A DNA stretch of 64,000 nucleotides from Batrachochytrium dendrobatidis JAM81 (GCF_000203795.2 NW_006281099.1:2917774-2981773), one strand, 5' to 3'. Shown: positions 37,901-49,830, numbered from the stretch's first letter. Numbers and translations are program-made. Notes: generated by a model not told the origin, from the letters alone.

Positions 37901-38903
37901 CTATTCCGTTGTTTTTTGACATGATAATTGGATTTTTGTATGACCAATAGCAACTACGAGATGAGTCTTTGTGTTTTCAAAACAGGCTGCAGCACACCAT
38001 TGATGAGATTGATGGCAATGTTGAAAACGAGCATCTTATGGGTGAGTGATATGTTATTGCACCATCTGATATTGCTACACTAGTTTTGATTACTGACTAA
38101 TTTCGTACTATTTGAACTGTGAATTAGCAAAGACGTATGAGATCAGTGACCATATTGATCAGACTTTTCAACGGTATGATGAGGTTGCTCGAGTCGCTGT
38201 AAATCCTGAATCCAAGGCGTTGGCATCCGTGACTATTCCAAATCAACACGCACATATATTAGCGCCTGTATCTGGCTCAGCTCCGGCTTCTCCTCCAAAA
38301 GCTTCTTTTTCAACACCTGGTACTGAGGATACATCGTCAATATTGAATGAGTCTACCAGTGTGATATTGGATGCTGGCATGGATTCGACACAATCTGGAT
38401 TACACAATGCATCCCCTACAAGTGAAGTGTTTAAACAAATAGACCAGCAGTTTTTGCTCACAAACAAACCACCATCTTCTAACTTGTCAGACAATCCCAA
38501 ACAACAAACTATCTTGCCCATCACAGTAGGACACGTGCTGAACTCATCTGCTAGAGATGCAACTGATCCAAACTCGGCTGAGCAACAAAAATTACCCGAT
38601 GCATCAGGATCTCAATATACAGCAAGTAGTCCTACTTTGAAGTCAAACTTTCCGCCGCGCGGTGCATCCCTTGCTATTGGTGGTATCATTGGGAACACGC
38701 CTGATTCTCACTCTATTGGACAACTGCTCCAACCCCCACTTCCCATATCACCTGTTTTTCCTACTACATCGTTATCTGACATGAATACTGATTCAAAAAA
38801 TGTCAGTCCGCACATGGTAACATCTGCTCCCAGTTTACCCGATACTTTAGTGACGGGGTCGACCACCACAATTTCAACAGAGAATTTTGTATCCGACAAA
38901 TAG
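34929..38903 (+). CDS. Leucine-rich repeat protein, PPP1R37-like PP1 regulator
   Basis: Ten exons (34929-35939, 36016-36187, 36301-36479, 36556-36669, 36757-36828, 36923-37004, 37114-37295, 37402-37848, 37951-38041, 38128-38903) give 1,041 residues with all phases matching. Near residue 130 is RCVRFKFPD, which fits the RVxF docking motif for protein phosphatase 1. It is followed by LRRs (LQSLNLNNCNLDDETLKMLL, LSWLSLSNNPKVTFQGVKYI, LKFLNLQDNDIG, LRTLDVGNNYL, IQKLDLSHNNF), in an order recalling animal PPP1R37. A coiled coil and a Ser/Pro-rich tail complete the protein. Partner binding is inferred. Translation may begin further upstream if it is fused to the UBA frame. Confidence 0.82.
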
Positions 38904-39106
38904 AGCATCAATTAAAAAATTGTGACTGAATAGCCTTTGTTTATTTTTACAGCTTGTGATAAAAGGTATGAAAACGGAGAGAAAATAAATAAAAATGAAA
39001 ACGTGAGCAACCATCTCTTTCACTCTTGGTGATGTTCTTTCGAGAATATCGGTATATTGTTTTAAATGGTATGAGCATCTATTGGTCGTGTCTTCCGTAC
39101 CACAGC

Positions 39107-39310
39107 GACAATCTAGTTTTATTGATTCAATACAGGACAGCGTTCCTTATTTGGTTTTGTTGACACAATGCTTCAGTGTTCCACTTGCAGTCTACACTAA
39201 CCTAAACCAATCGTGTAATTTTAGAGAGTGAATAACGCTGCCACAGCAGCTTGCTTGACACTGCTAGAATGTGTATTGAACATGGCGAAATTGAGTGAAT
39301 ATTGCAGATG
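39107..39310 (+). repeat. ~200-bp direct repeat, copy 1 (upstream of ankyrin-like gene)
   Basis: This segment matches 43462-43665 in the same orientation. The best stretches are TTTTATTGATTCAATACAGG near the start and CCACTTGCAGTCTACACTAA with the following 20 bases; identity drops toward the 3' part. It ends 45 bp before the first ATG of the downstream gene. It contains no coding frame I can support. Confidence 0.75.
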
Positions 39311-39354
39311 TGATTGGAATAAATCAATAACAAACGATCGAGTTCGATCAACTG

Positions 39355-41380
39355 ATGCTGATTTGCAGTTGGCACACTAATCAAAGTAACCGCCAGATAA
39401 AAAGTATGCATGAAGGTGTTATCACGACAGCTAATCTCTTGAACCTCATTCGACTCTCACCATGGTTAGTGAGGAAAAGAATTTATCAGTACACAGGTTT
39501 AATGACTCAATATATGCATGGTGAGCTGGATCTACCTCTCAGTCGTACCATGCTTTCTGCTATAGCCTGCGACTGTTTCAAAAACAATTACACAGATTTG
39601 GTTCAAACTGATATCCTCCCATTTTGTCTGTTATACACTTGGGAGTTCTTGTTTGTTCACACGGAAGACATGGAACGTATTGTATTGAAAAAGTACTGTC
39701 ATCCTGTTGCCCAACACCGACTTACTAGTATGGATTTGACCCTTTTACTCCAACCCGACACTCAGATATTCCCAGAAGGCTACATCGCGCATCTCTGTCA
39801 TCAGCAGATGGGTAAAACAATGATTGTTCCTGAACTAAAGCCAGTATTGCATGATCTTCTTCAAAGATTATGGAAGCTTTACGGCACATCAGAATACAAG
39901 CGTATTGCACCAAGTGAGGTTGGGGAGTCGAGTGATTTTGTGGATTACGCTCAGTTTCAAATTGTAGAGCTTGCTGCTTATTTGGGTGATATGGATATCC
40001 TCTGCGCACATTTCAACTATACTCCATTGGATTGGCGGATTCATTTGTATGATGCGGCAGGATTGTTGGGGCAGATCAAGGTGTTGGAGTTTTTGGCTAC
40101 CAAAATGAACCAGCTTGAAATGGAAGTATCGTTTGGTGGAGCACTCCTTGGCGGATACTTGGATGATCTCAAGCATATGGCTTTGGTTAAAAATCTCGAG
40201 CAAAATCAACGGTCTATATTTGAGTTTGTGAATGTAAACCAAGTAGCATGTGCGTTGGTGTTGAACAAAACGGATGCAATCTGGGCTTGCCTTTATGACG
40301 GATACGTTCCCAAGATAAGTCCAAACGAATCTAAATTCACTCGAGGAAAATGGTGGAATTTGGCAGCTTTCAAGGATATTGCCAACATGTCTGCTAAAGC
40401 TTACAACTTGGATCTGTTAAAGTTTTGTACACACCACAACATTGGGGATAAACTCGACAAAAATGCATTTGCTGATACGTCTGCTCGTAAACAAGCCCAT
40501 ATTGCCAACTGGCTATTTAAGGAAATGTGAGTTTAGCTTTTGCTTGTATCAGATGTAATCTACACGGTTTTGTTAGATTGTAGATGCATCACGTTTACTT
40601 TGTGAAACCATACATTCTACAAAATTCAGGCAAGGTTTGACTTGTAGATCATATGCTAATCTAACCCTACTGGATCTTGTTTAAAGGGCGGATGGGATGC
40701 TAGGCACGCAAAAACAGATTCAAGAACTATGCTACAGCTATCAAAAAAGCATTGCAATGGAGCTTCAACATGAAGCATGTCAACTTGGAAATCTTGAATC
40801 ATTCTTTAAACTCAAGCAGCAAGTTTGTGCATTCAATTCGAACGGTATTCTGAATCCTTGGAGCGCATTTATTCTTGACACTGCAATGGCTCTTGGTCAT
40901 ATTCAAATTATTGATGCGATTCTTGATGATTGTAACGCATCAGCCAATGATATGTCACGGATGGTTTGCACGGCACTACGATGTGGTCATGTTTTTCTTG
41001 CTGACTACTTTATAAAACGAACTGGAGCTAAACTAAACAAGAACATGATTGTGGCGATTGCAGAAGGATGTTGCTTGGAATCTGTCAAGTTTTTAGCCGC
41101 TGCCACTGGGCCGATTGTATCCCCCAAAGCATTGGAGATTGCATGCAGACAAGAAAGCATTACGCTTGTCGAGTACTTTGTCTTGGAATGTAAGATTCGT
41201 GTTACTGATGCGGCCTGTTTTTTAGCAGTCAAGCATGACTGTTTATACGTTGTACAGTTTCTGTTTAATCATGATCGGATAGGCGAGTTTAACTGGAAAA
41301 GTTTATGGGCCGAGGCAGATTCAATGAAACATGTTCGTATTGCACAATGGCTCAAGAGAGTGTTTGATCAACGTGAATAA
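39355..41380 (+). CDS. Degenerate ankyrin-repeat-like protein
   Basis: Two exons (39355-40526 and 40687-41380) join in frame (GAAAT plus G) and encode 621 residues. A second ATG at 39406 (MHEGVITTANLL) is the more likely start, since the 17 residues before it are atypical. Repeating helical units of the type GALLGGYLDDL, EACQLGNLESFF, TAMALGHIQIIDAIL, TALRCGHVFLADYFI, IAEGCCLESVKFLA and LAVKHDCLYVVQFLF have the A-x-x-G-x-x-x-x-V pattern of decayed ankyrin repeats. No enzymatic motif is present. Such proteins form large families in some chytrids; a specific role cannot be given. Confidence 0.72.
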
Positions 41381-41627
41381 TCAACATTCTCGATCAATGT
41401 AAACGTTGGTCTTGTTTAAATGTATACCTTTGTTATATGCATAGAATGTGTAGAACATTTTTCGAGTTTTGAATATCAACCGCAGTGCCATGTATACCAG
41501 ACACTCGTTAAATTGCCAAACCGAAAATAAACTGTTTTTTTCATATTTAACCATGACTACAACTCATTAGATCCAGCCAAATCAAAACAGTCTTTTTTTA
41601 AATGTGGTGGTCAATATCCTGTGGTAT

Positions 41628-42562
41628 TTATTCCTTTCCAGTCCATAGACGTTTGGCAAGGGCAGTTAATCCCACATCAGTAGTATTGATCAAATAGCAT
41701 CCATACATGGTGAGGGCAGTGAACAAACGCAAACTCCACATAGCCAACGAGTGGGCCGTGCTGAAACGATGTTTTGGGAAATAGTCGATAACCATAGACT
41801 CAAACCCAAAGTAGCAGTGCATGGGAATGGCAAATCCAAGAAGGAAATCTACAGCGGGAATACTTCCAAAGAACACGGCGCTGCCAAACAGGGGGAGAGA
41901 TATGACAGAAAGAGAGCGCTCAAACGTCCAGTGGTAAGATCCAGCAGCCTTGGATTTCTGTTCAACCCCGACTCCTAATTGTATACGTTGGTAAATATAA
42001 ATGATTAAAATCAGATAAGCTAAAAATGGGTATTGAAGATTTAAAACATACCAGAAGCAGCTAAACGCAGTTTAAACCAAAGCATCATTTATACAGCATA
42101 TGTTTATCAGCGATTTGGTTAAATAAATTTAGACATGGAATATATCTCAAGCCATAAATCAGGCTAGGCTTGATTAAACCTTCAAATCCAGCCAGATCTG
42201 TTATAGCATTGTAGAAATAACCAGAGACTTGAATGCCAAGAAAATAAAAATACCTGAACGAGCTGCAGATGTGAGCTGGAAACGAAGAGCAGTGGCTATG
42301 ACCAAATAAAATAGAGTCTGTAAGCTTCATTTTAAGTGTACTTTGGTTCATCAAGGAGTCTACTTGGCATTTTTCCGACTACGACATGGCGCATCCGAAA
42401 GCAAATTGTCGAACCCGATGACCATTTATTTCACAAGGATAACCTACCAGTTTTGAACGAAGCAACAGGAACGGCATACACTGAGCGAGCCAGTGGGGAG
42501 AATCCAGTAGAGGCAGTCAGTGGCCTGTATAGAGCCGAAACAAAAGATCTCATGATAGTCAT
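41628..42562 (-). CDS. SDH4: Succinate dehydrogenase membrane anchor subunit (CybS)
   Basis: Exon 1 (42562-42448) encodes a mitochondrial presequence rich in Arg, Ser and Ala (MTIMRSFVSALYRP). The last exon (41974-41628) holds the membrane domain: GSYHWTFERSLSV, PAVDFLLGFAIPMHCYFGFE, then IDYFP and the third helix. It has the haem-ligand histidine (PMHCYFGF) and the Asp-Tyr pair (IDYF) near the quinone site. The joining exons are less certain. A 42-nt exon (42295-42254) and a 9-nt micro-exon (42060-42052) both fit phase 1/1 and read TATALRFQLTSAARS then AAS. With these the protein is 170 residues, a normal size. It anchors complex II in the inner mitochondrial membrane. Confidence 0.85.
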
Positions 42563-43018
42563 TGTATATAGCTGCAGAGTTCAAGAATATATCGATGACA
42601 GTCGATAAAGATGCAATACATCATGTTCAATGATATCAGGTTGTTAGGCAGTTGTTGGATGAAATATGAATTCAAGTTACAAGTATAAGCCATCAATACA
42701 CCAAGACTATGCCAATCTGCCATCGTCTAAAACTATGGCCACTGAATGCCATCTTACCCCAGTTACACTCGACACACGGACTGTTGGCAGCTTCGAGGGA
42801 AAAATTTACAGAAGCGAAAATCGATGACAAGAACATTTATCGAGTCTGTTATGAGCAAATGAGTCTTCTGGTATGCGTTATTGTGGGAATTGCAGAAAAG
42901 TGCATTTAAACTGTCAATTCAGTCAACAGACTTCAAATATTTGATTACTTTTAACCTTGAAAGTTCAGTACAATAAAACTGTACTCGACTATTTATTAGA
43001 TCTGCTTCATCTTTTACA
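42563..43018. other. Intergenic, nothing recognised
   Basis: This is the 5' flank of the SDH subunit gene. A 66-codon open frame at 42709-42909 shows no family motif, and its upstream sequence looks no more coding than the surroundings. I do not call a gene here. Confidence 0.5.
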
Positions 43019-43418
43019 ATTGTATTCACGTAACATGAACATTCGAGTCAAAATACATGAACAACTTCATGTTGGATTGGTACCAATATTACTGGGAAAT
43101 ATTTTACTTTGAACTCTTAATTCACTGGTCTTTACTCATTATTGTACAAAAATACAGGGCGAATGTTTCAATACATTCTTTCAACCTTCAACTCTCCTTT
43201 TTTCCAAACATTACAAATAAACATTGTATGACAAGCATGTATAGTTGCATTCCTGACATATATTGAACTAGAACGCGAGCATATCTGATATTAGAATAGA
43301 GTTTCAATAAAAGAAGTTAATTTCCAATAACAACGAATATTCAACTATTTCTATTCCAAGACAATCATTACAAGATCAATACAGAAAAGTGTCATTTTAC
43401 ATGAATACGGCTGTAAAT
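43019..43418. repeat. Dispersed TIR repeat, copy 4
   Basis: The left end TGTATTCACGTAACATGAA and the right end TCATTTTACATGAATACGG are inverted repeats of each other and match the family termini. The inner part is AT-rich. It has the pre-terminal ATCATTACAAGATCAATA but not a clear internal GGTGATTGTA motif, so it may be a shortened copy. Confidence 0.6.
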
Positions 43419-43461
43419 CAAAAAGCTTCAATGCGACAATCTGACTTGTTGGTACGACCTG

Positions 43462-43665
43462 CTTTTATTGATTCAATACAGGACAACGCTCCTCATTTGG
43501 TCTTGTTCTAACACGATCCTTCAGTATTCCACTTGCAGTCTACACTAACCTAAACCAATCGTGTGATTTTACAACAGAGAATTCGTAAAGTACTGCAACA
43601 GTAACTTGATGCTGTCAGAATGTTGATTGAACATGACAAAATTGGATTGTTGAAATATATAAATA
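43462..43665 (+). repeat. ~200-bp direct repeat, copy 2 (upstream of MED10)
   Basis: This is the second copy of the segment at 39107-39310, lying 65 bp before the MED10 start codon. About 45 bases around CTACACTAACCTAAACCAAT are almost identical in both copies. It starts about 45 bp after the right end of dispersed repeat copy 4. Confidence 0.75.
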
Positions 43666-43729
43666 TTTTTATTCCATTCTTATCCTGACTGTCGCTAGTT
43701 GCAAGGCAACAATTGACTTTTGATTCACA

Positions 43730-44335
43730 ATGGATACAGAACAGCTTGAAGTCAAACTACTGCAGACACTCGAGACCTTGCTCAAGATAAGCATGACAGT
43801 CCACGACTTTCAACCCGAGTCTGGCCCAGTTCTCAATACTCGAATGTAGGCTCACCGTTTATATGTTTCCTGCAACTCCAGCGATATACTGCAAACGAAT
43901 TCATCTTGTTTCAATATGCTCACTTTGTATGCACTCAATACTTTTGGCAATTTCTTGTATATAGCGAAACTCTGGTTCAATGTCTTTTAGATATGAATGA
44001 CGCTAAAGCCAATACAGACATTCAGGTGCCATTTAGTCTTCTCGAGGTTGTCGAAAATGGCATCAACCCAGACCAATTCACTAGCGATTTAGTACAAACT
44101 CTTGTAGACAAAAACCAAAAGACAAAGGGACGGATTGAATCAATCAAGGTGGGTTAATGAATCCATGTCAAATGAGTTGGATCGCAAGTAGCCAGAATGA
44201 TGCTATCTTGATCTTTATTTTGTATCGACTGATTTGCAACTGTTTTAAACGTAGATTTTGAAGGATGAAATACGAACACAGCTTGAAAGGAACTATCCAG
44301 GTTTGGCATCTGAATTGGATAATATCACACAATAG
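43730..44335 (+). CDS. MED10: Mediator complex subunit 10
   Basis: Three exons (43730-43845, 43965-44148, 44255-44335) give 126 residues, normal for MED10. Landmarks are LLQTLETLLKISMTVHDFQP near the start, IQVPFSLLEVVENGINPDQF in the centre and KTKGRIESIKILKDEIRTQL near the end. MED10 is part of the Mediator middle module that links activators to RNA polymerase II. The upstream flank carries the 200-bp duplicated segment, so its promoter may have been copied from, or shared in origin with, that of the ankyrin-like gene. Confidence 0.9.
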
Positions 44336-44527
44336 CAAGCATATTGCTAGTTTCTAGTTCAATGATTTCATTTTAGTCTCAGATTGTAAACAAGTCAAAA
44401 AGAAGCTTTACATCCATTCAAACTTGACTAATTCTGAAAAATCTCAACTATGGAAACGAAATCAGTTTAATAAAAGCAACCATAACGTTTTATACCATAC
44501 AAATAAACTCCAAACTCAATACTATAT

Positions 44528-47500
44528 TTAACGACGCGAAACACTCTTGCGAGTTTTTGGTTGTGCTAATTTTCTTCCTTGTGGTAACCCTGTACCTGAA
44601 GCGCCAGATGTAGCAAACACTGGTACTGCTTGTCCTGTAGGCATTCCAAACGAAAATCCATTGACAGCGGGTGCAGATGGATTGGACATGCCTTGATTTG
44701 TAGACGCAGCTCCAGGTGTACTGAAATTAAATACAGGCGCGCTATTGGACTGCTGCTGCTGTAGTTGACCAAACATGGGTGGTTGCTGCTGGGACTGGCC
44801 AAACATGGGTGGTTGAGAAGCAGTGGTTTGGCCAAATGTAGACGATGGTGCAGATCCAAACATGGGCGGTTGCTGCTGGGACTGACCAAACATGGGTGTG
44901 GATGATCCAAATGGTTGTGAAGCGTTTCCAAGCATGTTGGCTGAATTAGACGGTTGTTGACTCGACTGGGACTGTCCGAATGCATGAGAGGGAGGTGCAA
45001 ATCCAGAAGCAGTAGATCCAAACATACCTTGGCCAGATGGATTAGACTGAGATTGCCCAAAAGAAGGCGGTGCAGACCCAAAGGAAAACGAAATAGATGG
45101 TTGTGATGTGGGCTGAGATTGTCCAAATGCTAGCGGAGCACTAGATCCTCCCATAGAAGCAATCGTAGTGGCAGTACTCATTTGAAAAGCAGGCGTGGCC
45201 AAAGTTGTACCAAAACCACCAAAGGCAGGCTGAGCAGGTTGAGACGAGTTATTGGCGGCCGGAGCAGGAAATGCAGAAGCTATAGACGAGCCTCCAAATA
45301 AAGATGGCGGTGTAGATTGAGATCCATTAAATCCAGCTGGCATCATAGGTGTGGTAGTTGCCGCGCCAAAGATTGGAAATGCTGCAGGAGTCGTAGCAGA
45401 AGTTGCCGCACCAAAACTTGAAAATGCTGCAGGAGTTGCAGTGGAAGTCGCAGTACCAAAACTTGAAAATGCTGCAGGAGTTGCAGTGGAAGTCGCAGTA
45501 CCAAAACTTAGGAAAGCAGGAGTCGCTGATGTGGCTGAGCCAAATCCTCCAGAAGCAGAGCTGGCGCCAAATAGAGGTGGAGTAGATGCAACTACAGGAG
45601 CTGAAGCCAATGAAGTACTACCAAATCCACCAGAAATTGGTGCAGCGGCAGTTGTCATAGAGGTGGAAGCAGATGTAGCAGAAAATGAAAAAGACAGTGT
45701 AGGAGCAACAGTCGCAGCAGTGGGTACAACAGTGGCTATAGAAGTTTGATTATTGCCAAAGATATTGGTCGTGGACAAAGTAGTAGATTGAGATCCAGCA
45801 GTCGATAGTGGTGCAGCAGGAGTATAGGCGCCATTGTTGACTAGTCCGCCAAACATTGGAGGTGCTTGAGTGGATGCGGGAGCTGTCGAGTTAAAAACAT
45901 TGCTTCCACCAAAGAGCGGTGCGGTAGTAGTCTGAGATTCAGATTTGGTAGTACCAATCCCTGAAAATAAAAATGACGGAGGACCAGTGACTGGGAATGG
46001 CATAGTCGATGCTGTCGCGGAATGCGCAACGGACGATGTAGCACCAAATTCAGGAATCACTGGCACAGGTGTAGATAGACTGATACTAGAGGTGGGTACG
46101 GACGTTACCTGGGCACCTAGCAAAGGAGTAGAGCCATGGGTAATAGCCACACTTGTAGTAGTGGTAGCAGGTATTGCTGAAGTAGAACCAAAAGAAGAAG
46201 AAACAGCGGAAGTGGATCCAAACAATTGTTTAGTTTCTTGCAAAGTAGCAACACTTGGCGCAGAAACAGCATCACCAGCTGTAGTAGCCATACTAACTGG
46301 CAAGGAAGGCTGAGGAGCCAATGAAACAGCGGGAGAAAATGGGTTGGTAACTGAGGATGGTGCTACTATGGGTGCTTTAAACGCGAACATGGATTGGGTA
46401 GTCACCGTAGCAGTGGTGGCAGCAGATGTGGAAGTGGAGAATAATGGCGAAGGGCTAATAAAGGCAGTGGGACCTGCAGCAATAGTTACTGCAGATGTAG
46501 TTGAAAATGGCAATGCATTGAATAGTGGAGCAGCAGGTTTATCTGCTGTGGGTGATGTAGGAGCACGTTTCCCCAAACGATCTGAAATCGACAAACCAGA
46601 TCCAGCGGTTTGTGAAACTTTTGTTTTTGGTGGGGAAAATGAATGTTCAACAGCTACAGGTGCTGAGATTAAAGATGGGGTTACCGGAACAGTAGACTTA
46701 AAAGGAGAAGGTTTGGGAGCATCAACAGTAGAATCTACTAGTTTCTCAGATTCGGTGGGTTGAGATATCGGCAAATCAGAAGTAGGCTTGAAAGAGCTTG
46801 TGGTAGTTTCTGAAGTAGCAACGGCAGAATGCTCTGAACTAGAAGGCAATCCATTGGGCGGTGTGCTGCGATTAAGTCTAGCACGGCTTTCACGAACAAG
46901 CTGGATCGCCCGCTCATCTGCGTCTTCGTCGTCTAAAATTCCTTTAAATGGACGATTGAGCGCCGCGAGAATAGGAATCTGCTCCTTTTTCTTAAGATTT
47001 AGATATATACGACCACTATCATTTGTTACACTGGACCGAATTGGAACAGGGGGAGGTCTAGGTGAGGGTATGGGTAGTACAGTTGTGGAAGTAAAAGGGC
47101 TCGATCCATCCATTTTAAGGCGCTTTTCAGCCCGTCTAGTGGCTGGAGTAATCCATCCATCTTCAGCACGCAATTCAGTTTCAGGAATGTGCAGCGAGTC
47201 GTACGCTGGAGCATCATCATGCTCAAATAAACCAAACGAAGCTTTGCGTTTGCTAGATCCAGATGCAGTAACAGATGTAGCAGGCATTGATCTATCATAT
47301 TTGGAATGTTTCTTCAAAGCCGATTTAAGAGGCGTTGCCGACAATGAGGGTTGTGAACTAATCGATGAAACAGGAATATCATCAACTAGACTTGCCACAT
47401 GTTCAGACTCACGCATGGCATGCTGAGCTCTCAAAAGTTCTTTTCGCAAAGAATCTGGTCCGGGCTTACGAGCAGACCGTTTGGTATTATTGCTTGAAAA

Positions 47501-49308
47501 CTCAGATTCTTCCATGGCTACATCTTCCGAATTTTGATATTCAATAGAATCATCCATTGAAAGCACAGTGGGACGCTGTTGAGGTGGTAAATTTATATCT
47601 TGATTCGAACGATGTGGCTTGCGCATTTTGGCCACCTATATCGTTGAGATACACGAGTTAATAACTTTTCAATTCCTCAATAAAATCCAAGCAGTTTGTA
47701 GTTTAAATAATGCGCCAACCTTTCTTGTTTCGTTTTTCCCAGACTTTTCTATTCGAACTGATGTAGAAGTTTGAGTGGCTGCTTCCTTTTCGACTTTTTG
47801 AGCCCGCAAAGCCTCTGCCTGTTGCTGACGAAACTCCTATTTTCATATCATCACATAAAAACAATGATTCAATATACACTGTCTAATAAAGCTACAAATA
47901 GTGTACTCAACCCAAAATGAATCATTGACACACCTTTTCGCCCAATAAAACAAGCCGCTTTCTTTGTCCTTGTGCGGAAGCACCTTGTGCTACACTCATT
48001 GCTGTGTCCTCATCTATTTGAGCATATTGATCCAAATCATTCAACATAGATGGTTTCAAAACATCCAATGTATCTTGGGACTGTTCCATGGAGGTGAGTG
48101 GGTTTGGATTTTGAGATATTCTCTCAAAAAATGATTTCTTTGAAGAAAAGGTGACTGGAGTTGCTTCGCGTTGAACTAATCTCACATGGATAGATAATTG
48201 AAATGGAACCAAGATTAAAATTACAGCAAATACAGGTCAAAATAACCTATATATCAAGAGTGATATAAATACCCTTGGATTTGGGAAGTGGAGTAAAAAA
48301 TGAACGAGCCATTGGGCGGCTAGCTTCACGTTGCCGAATCGTATCTTTCTGTAGATTGGCCTTGGCTGGACCCGAGTTAAAAGGAGAATCGACACCAAGA
48401 CCTGGAAGCAATGGTTTAGAATAAAATGCTTCAAATTCAGCAGTATGCATTAGTTGTGTGTAGCAGTTGTTAGAATCGGCCATTGGCCAGATGTTTAAAG
48501 ATTAAAGTATACCTTTTGTCGATTTAAAGGCGGATCCAGATGTTGCATGGATACTATTAATATCCTGGGCAGTACTGTTGAAAGAGTTGACCATAGAGGG
48601 CTGTTTAAACAAAGTGGGTGTATCCCCATTTGGTCGATCAAGCGCTTGAGCAGGTGAAGATACAAAGTTTGGCTTGGTATGTGATTGTGGAGTAAATGGA
48701 GTATAATTGGCGTTTCTCAAAGCATCAGCAATGTAAGTTGATCCTTGTTCAGATTCATCTGTATTTCCAAGTCGATTAGGAGTACGATGTACGAGTCTGA
48801 GGCTGTTTACAGATCTGTTAACAGGTGTCTTGACGGGTGTATTTTGCGACGTATGTTTATGAGCACCGGCTGTTGATCTATGAGAGCGTCTAAATCGTAT
48901 AGTTGTAGATAATGAAATTCATGGCATCAGGTTAGCATTTGTGGACATCATTCAGTGTAACTAGAAATTAAAAGGCAGTAGCTCAGATATAATTGGTAGA
49001 AATAATAGAATGTACTATGAAAACATAGTATACGAATGTGATTAAACCATGCAACATCAGTAGAATGGCATACAGTCAAGAATAGGAATAAGTTTAAAAA
49101 GAAAATGCTCATAGTTTCTGATATGAATCTAAAGCCGTTGACAAGCTGTTGGAAGCCATTGCCATTCAAACCACATCACTTACCGACTGACAAATTCCTT
49201 TTGAGCTCGACGATACGATGCCTCTTTCCACCATTTTGCAGCACTCTGAATACCGGAGTATGACAAAAGAGTGACTGCCAGGAGATAACAGTACTGATAA
49301 TACTCCAT
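44528..49308 (-). CDS. FG-repeat nucleoporin with N-terminal membrane segment (POM121/Nup1-like)
   Basis: Six exons (49308-49184, 48889-48513, 48428-48273, 48175-47934, 47836-47720, 47635-44528) give 1,374 residues. Residues 4-20 (YYQYCYLLAVTLLSYSGI) are hydrophobic and followed by a basic stretch, fitting a single membrane anchor. The middle has Lys/Arg-rich patches like nuclear localisation signals. From about residue 700 on there are dozens of FG units (GLFG-like, xFG, MFGQSQ) in a Ser/Thr/Gln-rich matrix. The end GRKLAQPKTRKSVSRR resembles the basic C-terminus of Nup153, Nup1 and POM121. FG repeats form the transport barrier of the nuclear pore. The join at 48428 uses a weak acceptor and is the least certain. 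Confidence 0.82.
45366..45505 (-). repeat. 45-bp tandem repeat inside the FG nucleoporin
   Basis: Two adjacent 45-bp units at 45411-45455 and 45456-45500 are identical, and flanking units are similar but decayed. Each unit encodes one FG segment with Thr/Ala-rich spacer. The identity of the two units points to a recent slippage or unequal exchange. Confidence 0.75.
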
Positions 49309-49689
49309 ACTGGATAAAATAGGCGAGAAAGGTGTGTTGAAGCTATAGAATGAAGTGGAAGCCAAATATCTTTAAAAGTTCAAGCTTTTGTAGTGGCTAA
49401 AGTCTCAAGCTGCCTTGTTTTCATATAGCAGAAAGAACACTTTAGTAAGTCCAGCTCAATCCTCCGGACACTACGAGCGAATCTAATCACCCTTCAAACG
49501 TGCTCAAAAACTCGACAAGAAATGGAGAAAAAAGTTTCACATTCTGAATTCAAGTGCAGATTCATACGTTCTAATTGCTAGACTCGCTCATTCGTTGAAT
49601 AAAGAATTCATGCACAGTCAGTCTGATGGAATTGTAATTTAATGGATTGTGTTGTCTTTTGAACTCTTTAGTTGACTGGCTTTACTCAT

Positions 49690-49830
49690 TTTTGTATAAA
49701 ACTGAATTTTAATGGATGAATCGGGTGATTGTACAGCGTATGGCTATTTAAAAAGAGAATAATCTCAGTCAAAACCTATAGTTTGTACTATATGATGAAT
49801 GGTGTGTTTATTGAATTGAGAATATATCGA
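49690..49830 (+). repeat. Dispersed TIR repeat, partial copy 5
   Basis: The internal motif TTAATGGATGAATCGGGTGA starts near 49709. A TATAGTTTGTACTATATGAT follows, also seen in other copies. I could not find the inverted ends. The surrounding 49309-49964 contains no gene I can support; it is the 5' flank of the nucleoporin and 3' flank of the F-box gene. Confidence 0.5.

Noticed and set aside
42336..42608. 90-codon plus-strand frame that looks protein-like
   Set aside because: It is the antisense shadow of the SDH anchor presequence exon at 42562-42448.
42709..42909. 66-codon plus-strand frame
   Set aside because: It has no recognisable motif or neighbour context.
45411..45500. CRISPR-like direct repeats
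   Set aside because: The units are contiguous without spacers and lie in frame in a eukaryotic coding region.
45351..47426. Long plus-strand frames rich in Val/Ala/Glu
   Set aside because: They are antisense to the FG nucleoporin and arise from its low-complexity composition.
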